From CAVREM01 sp963728825 (lineage in GTDB: Bacteria > Acidobacteriota > Vicinamibacteria > Vicinamibacterales > CAVVIG01), in the NCBI GenBank assembly GCA_963728825.1, contig CAVSLA010000004.1:1550001-1614000 (forward strand): DNA of 64,000 nt. The letters are read 5' to 3'. The notes beneath the pieces were generated by a model, which saw only the letters and a program-made list of their open reading frames with translations, ran no database searches and was not told where the DNA came from. Both the position numbers and the translations under genes were made by a program. Of the stretch, positions 44,338-52,311 are shown one piece after another (positions within the stretch are counted from its first letter, which is position 1; each line of letters opens with the position of its first letter).

Positions 44338-44892
44338 TCAGATCTTCGGCAGCGTCACACCCCGCTGCGCCTGGTATTTGCCCTTTTTGTCTCGATAGGA
44401 CACCTCGCACGGCTCGTCGCTCTGGAAAAAGAGCACCTGCGCGATGCCCTCGTTGGCGTAGATCTTGGCCGGCAGAGGCGTCGTGTTCGAGATCTCGATG
44501 GTGACGTGTCCCTCCCACTCGGGCTCGAACGGCGTCACATTGACGATGATCCCGCAGCGCGCGTAGGTGGACTTCCCCAGGCAGACGGTCAGGACGTCGC
44601 GGGGAATCCGGAAGTACTCGATGGTCCGCGCCAGCGCGAACGAATTCGGCGGGATGATGCAGACATCCGCCTTGATGTCGACGAACGACTTCGGGTCGAA
44701 GTTCTTCGGATCGACGACCGTGTTGTAGATGTTCGTGAACACCTTGAAGTCGTCGGCCACCCGGATGTCGTAGCCATACGACGACACCCCATACGACACC
44801 ACGCCGGCGCGCGTCTGGCTTTCGACAAACGGCTCGATCATCTTCTGTTCGACGGCCATCCGTTTAATCCAGCGATCGGACTTTATGGTCAC
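44338..44892 (-). CDS. dcd: dCTP deaminase
   Basis: A 184-residue trimeric enzyme that converts dCTP to dUTP for thymidylate synthesis. The family stretch CLGKSTYARCGIIVNVTPFE gives the catalytic and phosphate-binding residues, and YGYDIRVADDF is the N-terminal signature. It starts with GTG. It is separated from the HEAT gene by 93 bases and preceded by a word-repeat hairpin. Confidence 0.95.
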   Translation of the reverse strand: MTIKSDRWIKRMAVEQKMIEPFVESQTRAGVVSYGVSSYGYDIRVADDFKVFTNIYNTVVDPKNFDPKSFVDIKADVCIIPPNSFALARTIEYFRIPRDVLTVCLGKSTYARCGIIVNVTPFEPEWEGHVTIEISNTTPLPAKIYANEGIAQVLFFQSDEPCEVSYRDKKGKYQAQRGVTLPKI

Positions 44893-44916
44893 AAGCGGTC
44901 TCCGTTTCGGTCGAAG

Positions 44917-45005
44917 GAACGTTCTTCGTTCTTCGTTCTTCGTTCTAGGTTCGATGTGCGTCGCTCGGTGTCAGAACGCAGAACGTAGAACGTAGAACGG
45001 TTCTA
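44917..45005. repeat. Word-repeat hairpin (CGTTCTT/AGAACG type)
   Basis: Four tandem copies of CGTTCTT at 44919-44946 face copies of AGAACGT at 44972-45000 around a 25-base loop. The right arm overlaps the stop codon (45003-45005) of the downstream small membrane protein gene. Confidence 0.7.
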
Positions 45006-45197
45006 CCGTCTGAAGAACGCAAAGATGAGCGTCAGAAGAATACTCAAGATGATGGACGTCGTCAGGGGAAAGTAGAACGCGAAGTTCCCGCGCTTGACCG
45101 AAAAGTCGCCCGGCATGCGCCCGAACGGCACGCCCAGCATCACCAGCACACCGATGCCGCTGATGACCAGGCCGACGATCAGCAGCAGTTTGCCCAT
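45003..45197 (-). CDS. DUF2905 small membrane protein
   Basis: A 64-residue protein with two membrane segments, around residues 3-22 and 42-60. The loop GRMPGDFSVKRGNFAFYFP is the DUF2905 signature. Function unknown. Its stop codon is within the word-repeat hairpin on its 3' side, and a degenerate TCCTC-type word repeat lies on its 5' side. Confidence 0.85.
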   Translation of the reverse strand: MGKLLLIVGLVISGIGVLVMLGVPFGRMPGDFSVKRGNFAFYFPLTTSIILSILLTLIFAFFRR

Positions 45198-45202
45198 TCG
45201 CT

Positions 45203-45247
45203 TTTTCCTCTGCGTCCTCGGCGTCCTCTGCTTCCTTTGCGTCCTCG
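45203..45247. repeat. Word-repeat segment (GCGTCCTC type)
   Basis: Degenerate tandem copies of TCTGCGTCCTCGG fill the gap between the DUF2905 gene and ndk. Only one arm is visible; no inverted partner is close by. Confidence 0.5.
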
Positions 45248-45248
45248 A

Positions 45249-45665
45249 TTAGACCAGCTCCACCCCCGCGAAGAAGTAGCCGATCTCGTAGGCGGCGGTC
45301 TCGGGCGCGTCGGACCCGTGCGTGGCGTTGCGCTCGATCGATTCCGCAAACTCCTTGCGGAGCGTGCCGGCGTCGGCCTTGGCCGGGTCGGTTGCGCCCA
45401 TCAGGGTGCGCCACTTCTTGATCGCGTCGGGCGCTTCGAGCACGAGGACGAGCGCCGGCCCGGACGACATGAACGCGGTCAGGCTGCCGAAAAACGGCCG
45501 CGCGCGATGCACCGCATAAAACCCTTCGGCCTCGGCCTGTGACAGGTGCACGCGGCGCATGGCACGGATCTGGAATCCCTCATCCTCTATGCGCTGAATG
45601 ATGCGCCCCGACAGCCGTCGAAACACGGCATCGGGTTTGATAATCGCCAGAGTCCGCTCCGTCAT
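45249..45665 (-). CDS. ndk: Nucleoside diphosphate kinase
   Basis: A 138-residue NDK that moves phosphate between nucleotides. The catalytic H116 is in NATHGSDA, and the N-terminus MTERTLAIIKPDAV is standard. It commonly neighbours succinyl-CoA synthetase genes and uses the GTP or ATP they make; sucCD lies about 4 kb away in the same cluster. A perfect TATAAT sits 6 bases before the ATG, so the mRNA is probably leaderless. Confidence 0.96.
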   Translation of the reverse strand: MTERTLAIIKPDAVFRRLSGRIIQRIEDEGFQIRAMRRVHLSQAEAEGFYAVHRARPFFGSLTAFMSSGPALVLVLEAPDAIKKWRTLMGATDPAKADAGTLRKEFAESIERNATHGSDAPETAAYEIGYFFAGVELV

Positions 45666-45671
45666 CGGGCG

Positions 45672-45677
45672 ATTATA
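45672..45677 (-). promoter_or_regulatory. Candidate -10 box abutting the ndk start codon
   Basis: TATAAT on the minus strand with CGCCCG between it and the ATG. A start site seven bases after the box falls on the A of the start codon, which predicts a leaderless transcript. Confidence 0.5.
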
Positions 45678-45725
45678 GCAGCGGCAAGCTCAGCAGCTTT
45701 GCCGCGAGGTGAGAAGGTGACCACA

Positions 45726-45911
45726 ATGCAAACGAAACAAGAAGACGATCAGGACGTTCACAAGGGCGCGATCGAAGGCGATCGTCCAACCGACGAACAA
45801 ATGGGCAACCCCCATGGCGACGGGATTGACGAGAACGGGATGCCCGACGACCCGGTGGCGACAGCACAGGACAAACTGGGGGCGAATCTGGACGAGACAG
45901 AAGGCGGATAG
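45726..45911 (+). CDS. Small acidic hydrophilic protein
   Basis: A 61-residue protein rich in Asp, Glu, Gln and Gly with no hydrophobic segment, starting MQTKQEDDQDVHKGAIEGD. An AGAAGG ribosome binding site lies upstream of this ATG; the frame is open earlier but only antisense to ndk. It is probably disordered. No family recognised. It is divergent from ndk. Confidence 0.55.
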   Translation: MQTKQEDDQDVHKGAIEGDRPTDEQMGNPHGDGIDENGMPDDPVATAQDKLGANLDETEGG

Positions 45912-45950
45912 CAAATTCAGCCGGTCAATCCGAGGCAGCAAGCGGCACTA

Positions 45951-45995
45951 ATTGCAAACGGCAGATTGCAAATCTCAGATCTATTGGAGATTTGC
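45951..45995. repeat. Left word-repeat end of the four-helix-bundle cassette
   Basis: Contains GCAGATTGCAAAT (45961-45973), which is repeated inverted at 46431-46443 on the other side of the gene, and its own hairpin GCAAATCTC/GAGATTTGC (45968-45976 with 45987-45995). Confidence 0.7.
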
Positions 45996-46027
45996 GCCGG
46001 AACAGCACATGCAGCTGAGCTTGTGCT

Positions 46028-46423
46028 ATGAACGAACAGGCTGCCCAACTTCAGGAGCGCACCTTGCGCTTCGCGCTGCGTACGGCGCGTTTCCTTCGCA
46101 CCCTCCCTGACGACCGAGAATCCAGACACATCGCCGACCAGTTGTTTCGAAGCTGTACAGGCGTGGCCGCCAATTACCGGGCCGCCTGTCGTGGCCGATC
46201 ACACCGCGAATTCACTGCAAAGCTCGGAGTCGCGCATGAAGAATCGGACGAGAGCGTTTTCTGGTTGACGTTTATCGAACGAGGACGCTACGCAGGTGGG
46301 ACCGAGCTGACGTATCTACTCACGGAATCACACGAGCTGCTGGCGATCCTCACCGCTTCGGTGAAGACCGCCAACCGCCGCGAGCAATGTCACAGGTCTC
46401 GAACAATCGACAGCCCTAGGTAA
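46028..46423 (+). CDS. Four-helix-bundle protein (S23/IVP family)
   Basis: A 131-residue helical protein of the family first described as encoded in 23S rRNA intervening sequences and related to the Avd accessory proteins of diversity-generating retroelements. Key conserved stretches: QLFRSCTGVAANYRAACRGR and AKLGVAHEESDESVFWL. No rRNA is near, so this copy is intergenic. It is flanked by a 13-bp inverted word repeat. No clear Shine-Dalgarno sequence is seen. Function unknown; RNA or nucleic-acid binding is inferred from basic surface and relatives. Confidence 0.88.
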   Translation: MNEQAAQLQERTLRFALRTARFLRTLPDDRESRHIADQLFRSCTGVAANYRAACRGRSHREFTAKLGVAHEESDESVFWLTFIERGRYAGGTELTYLLTESHELLAILTASVKTANRREQCHRSRTIDSPR

Positions 46424-46454
46424 ATCTGCAATTTGCAATCTGCAATCTGCCATT
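46422..46454. repeat. Right word-repeat end of the four-helix-bundle cassette
   Basis: Tandem copies of GCAATCTGC/GCAATTTGC type words. ATTTGCAATCTGC (46431-46443) is the exact complement of the left-end 13-mer. It starts at the gene's stop codon and runs to the korB stop. Confidence 0.7.
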
Positions 46455-47478
46455 ACCTGAGGCTCTCCATGATCTCCTCGAGCGCTTCCCGGCCCGGGCG
46501 GACGCGCTCGAGCGGCAGGGTGGCGAGCGGCTCGTCGACGACGTTGAGCTGGGCGAGGAAGTCGTCGCGATCGGGTTCGATGTAGATCAGGCCGGTCGCG
46601 AACTCGCCGCGGCGGGCGGTTTCGTGCAGGCGCTTCAGCGCGCCGATCTTGTCGGTCGGATCGTAGCCTTCTTCGAGCTTCTTCAGATACAGCTTCGAGC
46701 CGTCGTGCATCGTCACTTCCTGCATTGAGCCCGGTTCGTAGTCGACCGAGATGTCCTCGAAGAACGGCACGAAGCTCACCTCCTCGAGCGGGTCGTCGTG
46801 CTCCTTCACGTAGGCGTAGCTCTTGGTCGACCCCTCGTGGTCGTTGAAGGTCACGCACGGCGAAATCACGTCGAGCATCACCGTGCCGCGGTGCGCCAGC
46901 GCCGCCTTGAGGAGGGACAGCAGCTGCTTCTTGTCGCCGGAGAACGATCTGGCCACGAACGTCGCGCCGAGCTCAACCGCCAGCGCACAGGTGTCGATCG
47001 GCGGCAGGTCGTTGATGACGCCGCTCTTGAGCTTGGACCCGAGATCGGCCGTCGGTGAGAACTGCCCCTTGGTCAGGCCGTAGCAGCCGTTGTCCTCGAT
47101 GATGTAGATGATCGGCAGATTACGCCGCATCAAGTGGACGAACTGGCCGATGCCGATCGCACCGGTGTCGCCGTCGCCGCTGACGCCGATGGCAATCAGC
47201 TTGTGGTTCGCCAGCATCGCGCCGGTGCCGACCGACGGCATCCGGCCGTGGACGGCGTTGAAGCCGTGCGAGCTGCCGAGGAAGTAGGCCGGGCTCTTGC
47301 TCGAGCAGCCGATGCCCGACAGCTTGATGACCTGGCTCGGATCGACGCCCATCTCGTAGAAGGCATCGATGATCCGTTCCGAAATGGCATTGTGGCCGCA
47401 GCCGGCGCAGAGCGTCGTCTTGCCGCCTTTGTAAATCTGCGGTTCCAGCCCGATTCGATTCACCTTGATTGGCGCCAT
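46453..47478 (-). CDS. korB: 2-oxoacid:ferredoxin oxidoreductase, beta subunit
   Basis: A 341-residue thiamine-diphosphate subunit. Motifs: CAGCGHNAISERII near the N-terminus, GIGCSSKSPAYF, the ThDP magnesium motif GDGDTGAIGIGQF and NGCYGLTKGQFSP. Together with KorA it oxidises a 2-oxoacid, most likely 2-oxoglutarate given the TCA context, to the acyl-CoA with ferredoxin reduction. The [4Fe-4S] ligands include C22 and C25 in the N-terminal CAGC. It lies 43 bases after korA, with a word-repeat segment in the gap. Confidence 0.93.
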   Translation of the reverse strand: MAPIKVNRIGLEPQIYKGGKTTLCAGCGHNAISERIIDAFYEMGVDPSQVIKLSGIGCSSKSPAYFLGSSHGFNAVHGRMPSVGTGAMLANHKLIAIGVSGDGDTGAIGIGQFVHLMRRNLPIIYIIEDNGCYGLTKGQFSPTADLGSKLKSGVINDLPPIDTCALAVELGATFVARSFSGDKKQLLSLLKAALAHRGTVMLDVISPCVTFNDHEGSTKSYAYVKEHDDPLEEVSFVPFFEDISVDYEPGSMQEVTMHDGSKLYLKKLEEGYDPTDKIGALKRLHETARRGEFATGLIYIEPDRDDFLAQLNVVDEPLATLPLERVRPGREALEEIMESLR

Positions 47479-47486
47479 ATGAGAAC

Positions 47487-47526
47487 TCTTAATTCCTAAT
47501 TGTAAATTCCCAATTGTAAATTCATT
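47487..47526. repeat. Word-repeat segment (TTCCTAATTGTAAATTC type)
   Basis: Degenerate copies of AATTCCTAATTG and AATTCCCAATTG fill the korA-korB gap. Related words occur at 29846-29885 and 63751-63824. Confidence 0.55.
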
Positions 47527-49412
47527 CCCCGCCCGCGGTGCCCGCGCTGACTTTGCCCGCCGTCTTCTTCGCCACCTCGAAGCCTTCCTGCGCCAGCACG
47601 TCGTCGGTGATGCTCCGCGCGTCGATCGGCAGGCCGTTGTAGTGCAGGACGCTCCGCAGCTTGGCGATGCGCTCGGGCGTCAGGTCGAGCCGCATCAGCT
47701 GCAGGAGCTGCGCATCGCGATTCTGTTCGACCACGTAGACGCGGTCGTGCGCGTCGATGAAGGCGGCGAGCTCCTCGTTGAAGGGATAGCCGCGCAGTCT
47801 GAAGTACGAGCGTCTTGACGTCGGTTTCCTCGCGGAGCTGATCGCGGCTTTCCGTGACCGCCCAGTGCGAGGTGCCATAGGCGATGATCCCGATCTTGGC
47901 GTCAGGAATACGCTCGACGACCGGCGTGGGCACGAAGGCTCGCGCCGTTTCGAACTTGCGCGACAGTCGATCCATGTTCTCGACGTAGTCGTCAGGCCGT
48001 TCGCTGTATTGGCCCTTGGCGTTGTGGCCGGAGCCGCGCGTGAAATACGCCGGCATGCCGTCGCCGGGCACCGTGCGATATGCGATGCCGTCGCCGTCGA
48101 CGTCCTTGTAGCGACCCCATTCGCCGAGGCGCGCCAGCACGTCCTTGGTCAGCATCTTGCCGCGGCTGATCGGCTTGTCCGGGTACTTGAACCCGTCGGA
48201 CATCCAGTTGTTCATGCCGAGATCGAGGTCCATCATCACGAAGATCGGCGTCTGGAAGAACTCGCTGAGCTCGAACGCCTGCTGCGCCATCTCGTAGCAT
48301 TCCTCGACGGACGCCGGCAGGATCATGATGTGTTTGGTATCCCCGTGCGACAGGAAGGCGGTCTGCAGCAGGTCCCCTTGCGCGGTGCGGGTCGGCAGCC
48401 CGGTCGATGGCCCGACGCGCTGCACGTCGAAGATCACGCTGGGCGTTTCGGCGTAATACGCGAGCCCCGCGAACTCCGACATCAGCGAGATGCCAGGACC
48501 GGCGGTCGCGGTCATCGCCCGCGCACCAGCCCAGCCGGCGCCGACCACCATCCCGAGCGACGCGATCTCGTCTTCGGCCTGTACGATCGCAAAGGTCGCC
48601 TTGCCGGTGGTCTTGTCCATCCGGTAGCGTTTCATGTAGCCGATGAGCGACTCGCACAGCGACGAAGACGGCGTAATCGGGTACCAGGCGACCACCGTGA
48701 CGCCCGCCATCATGCAGCCGATCGCCGCGGCGGCGTTGCCTTCAATCAGAATCTTGCCGGCGGTTTCGTTCATCGGCTCGATGAAGAACGGATCCTGCTT
48801 GGTGAAGGTCGCTTCCGCGTAGTCCCAGCCGGCTTTGAGCGCGCCCTGATTGAGCGTCACCGCCTTCGCCTTGCGCCCGAGCTGCTTGGCGAGGGCCTGC
48901 TCCATCAACTTCAGGTCGATGCCCAGCAGCTTCGCCAGGATGCCGTCGTAGATCATGTTGCGGACGAGGCGGCGCAGCTTGGCGTCAGGACAGACCGGGG
49001 TCACCAGCTTGTCGAACGGCACCGGGTAGAACACGAGATCGCTGCGCAGCGCGTTCAGCTTGAGCGGCTCGTCGTAGACGACCGCCGCGCCCGGATCGAG
49101 CGTGAGGACGTCTTCCTTCGCCGTTTCCGCATTCATCGCGACGAGGAAGTCGACTTCCTTCTTGCGGCCGATGTAGCCGCGCTTGCTCGTCCGAATCGTG
49201 TACCACGTGGGCAGTCCCGCGATGTTCGACGGGAACATGTTCTTGCCCGAGACGGGGACACCCATCAACAGGATCGAACGCAGCAGCACCATGTTGGCCG
49301 TCTGACTGCCCGATCCGTTGACAGTGGCGACTTGGATGCTGAAGTCGTTGACCACCCGCCGTTTGCCCGACGTCGTCTCGCGTTCTTGGACCGCTAGATC
49401 GCTCGCTGACAT
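47522..49412 (-). CDS. korA: 2-oxoacid:ferredoxin oxidoreductase, alpha subunit (gamma-alpha fusion), apparent frameshift
   Basis: An N-terminal gamma-type domain (GSGSQTANMVLLRSILLMG, about residues 18-190) is fused to the alpha pyrimidine-binding domain (GCMMAGVTVVAWYPITPSSS), then the transketolase C-like domain. The start ATG at 49412 follows AAGGAC. After REETDVKT the frame breaks; skipping one base near 47810 restores SYFRLRGYPFNEELAAFIDA and the rest down to 47522. A one-base insertion error fits. It acts with KorB. Confidence 0.87.
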
Positions 49413-49460
49413 TCGTAAGTCCTTACAGGCTATTGAGTAAAGGAGGAAGAGACCCCGGGA

Positions 49461-49466
49461 ATTATA
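49461..49466 (-). promoter_or_regulatory. Candidate -10 box for korAB inside the sucD stop
   Basis: TATAAT overlaps the sucD stop codon (CTG CTA TAA). It is 48 bases before the korA ATG and could start a separate korAB transcript. Confidence 0.3.
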
Positions 49467-50331
49467 GCAGTTCCTTGACCGCACTTCCCATATCGGCGGG
49501 ACTCCGGACGACCTTCACGCCGGCCGTGGTCAGTGCCGCCATCTTCTCGGCGGCCGTCCCTTTGCCGCCAGCGATGATCGCGCCGGCATGCCCCATTCGT
49601 CGTCCGGGCGGTGCCGTCTGGCCGGCAATGAACGCCACCACCGGCTTCTTGAAGTGCTTCTCGATCCAGGCGGCAGCCTCTTCCTCGGCGCTGCCGCCGA
49701 TTTCGCCAATCATGATCACCGCGTCGGTGTCGGCGTCTGCCGCGAAGAGCTGAAGTGCGTCGATATGTGTCGTCCCGATCAACGGATCGCCGCCGATGCC
49801 GATGCAGGTCGTCTGGCCGAGCCCGAGGCGCGTCAACTGGTGGATCGCCTCGTAGGTGAGCGTGCCGCTCTTCGACACGATGCCGATGCGCCCTTCTTTG
49901 CAGATATGGCCGGGGATGATGCCGGCTTTGGCCTGACCCGCCGTGATGATGCCCGGGCAGTTCGGTCCAATGAGACGGGTCGCCGGATGTTCCTTCAAGA
50001 ACGTCATCGCCCGCATCATGTCGAGCACCGGAATGCCCTCGGTAATGCAGACCACGAGCGCAATCCCGGCGTCGGCGGCTTCCATGATTGCGTCGGCCGC
50101 GAAGGCCGGCGGAACGAAGATGACCGAAGCGTTGGCGCCGGTTTTCTCCACCGCGTCCCCGACCGTGTCGAAGATCGGCCAGCCTTCGTGGGTCGTCCCA
50201 CCTTTGCCCGGCGTGACGCCGCCAACCACGGTTGTGCCGTAGGCTGCCGCTTGCCGGGCGTGGAACGTCCCCTCCCGCCCGGTGAGTCCCTGAACGATCA
50301 GACGCGTCGATTTATCGATGAGAACGGCCAT
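49462..50331 (-). CDS. sucD: Succinyl-CoA synthetase alpha subunit
   Basis: A 289-residue CoA-binding subunit with the phosphohistidine at H248 in MGHAGAIIAGG. The CoA site is in the N-terminal Rossmann domain (TGREGTFHARQAAAYG). It works with SucC just upstream to convert succinyl-CoA to succinate with nucleotide triphosphate synthesis. It leads into korAB, so the two steps 2-oxoglutarate to succinyl-CoA to succinate are encoded together. Confidence 0.97.
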   Translation of the reverse strand: MAVLIDKSTRLIVQGLTGREGTFHARQAAAYGTTVVGGVTPGKGGTTHEGWPIFDTVGDAVEKTGANASVIFVPPAFAADAIMEAADAGIALVVCITEGIPVLDMMRAMTFLKEHPATRLIGPNCPGIITAGQAKAGIIPGHICKEGRIGIVSKSGTLTYEAIHQLTRLGLGQTTCIGIGGDPLIGTTHIDALQLFAADADTDAVIMIGEIGGSAEEEAAAWIEKHFKKPVVAFIAGQTAPPGRRMGHAGAIIAGGKGTAAEKMAALTTAGVKVVRSPADMGSAVKELL

Positions 50332-50338
50332 TCGTGTC

Positions 50339-51499
<1,161 letters not shown>

Positions 51500-51600
51500 C
51501 GGCCGCGGGATCGACGCACTCCGCCGGAGATCGCGACGTGCAGGAACAGTCCGTGGTTATTCGGTTGGTGGTCGTTCGAATACAAACTCCTGATGCTAAC

Positions 51601-51630
51601 TTGCGCCCCCTCGTGACGCAACAGTAAACT
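51601..51630 (+). promoter_or_regulatory. Candidate promoter of sdhCAB
   Basis: TTGCGC (51601-51606) and TAAACT (51625-51630) are separated by 18 bases. The -10 ends nine bases before the ATG of sdhC, so the leader would be only a few bases. Confidence 0.4.
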
Positions 51631-51639
51631 GTTCGATCG

Positions 51640-52311
51640 ATGTCGTCGCGACTTCGCGTCTTTGACTCCTCGGTCGGTACGAAGATTCTGATCGGCGTCA
51701 CCGGCCTCTTCCTGGTCCTGTATCTGATCATTCACATCGCCGGCAACACGATGGTCGTGTTCGGACCTGACGTGTTCAACGATTACGCGCACACCCTGGC
51801 CAGCAATCCGCTGATCCCGGTGATCGAGATCGTGCTGCTGGCGGCGTTTCTGGTGCACATCTACAAAACGGTCCGCATGTTCCTGAAGAACCAGGAGGCG
51901 CGGCCGGTCGGCTACGTCCGGAAGAAGTTCGCCGGCAAGCCGAGTCGAAAGTCCCTCGCCTCGTCGACGATGATCGCCAGCGGGCTGTGGCTGCTGGTGT
52001 TCCTGGTCATTCACGTTCGGACGTTCCGGTTCGACGCGCACTACGAAACGGCCGCGGGCATCGTCGATCTGTATCGTGTCGAGATGGAGGCGCTGGCGAG
52101 TCCACTGGCGGTCGCCTTCTACGTCATCAGCATGGTCATTGTCGGATCGCATCTGTGGCACGGCGCATCGAGCGGATTCCAGTCGCTCGGCTTCGACCAC
52201 CCCCGCTGGACGCCGCGCCTGATCACCATCGGCAGGCTGCTGGCGGTGGCGATCGGCGGCGGATTCATCGCGATTGTGTTGTGGGCCTACTTCGTCGGAG
52301 GGCGGCAGTGA
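51640..52311 (+). CDS. sdhC: Succinate dehydrogenase cytochrome b subunit (type B, five helices)
   Basis: A 223-residue membrane anchor with five membrane helices. Histidines in LIIHIAGN, FLVHIYK, LVIHVRT and GSHLWHG fit the four haem b ligands of the di-haem type B enzymes, which exchange electrons with menaquinone. The single-subunit anchor and the order sdhCAB confirm type B. Its stop overlaps the sdhA GTG start by four bases. Confidence 0.95.
   Translation: MSSRLRVFDSSVGTKILIGVTGLFLVLYLIIHIAGNTMVVFGPDVFNDYAHTLASNPLIPVIEIVLLAAFLVHIYKTVRMFLKNQEARPVGYVRKKFAGKPSRKSLASSTMIASGLWLLVFLVIHVRTFRFDAHYETAAGIVDLYRVEMEALASPLAVAFYVISMVIVGSHLWHGASSGFQSLGFDHPRWTPRLITIGRLLAVAIGGGFIAIVLWAYFVGGRQ

Noticed and set aside
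45951..46454. The four-helix-bundle gene as part of a 23S rRNA intervening sequence
   Set aside because: No rRNA sequence is on either side; the cassette is between protein genes.
33295..47815. Programmed ribosomal frameshifting in phoH, cytochrome b and korA
   Set aside because: No slippery heptamer or downstream structure is visible at any site; single-base sequence errors are simpler.
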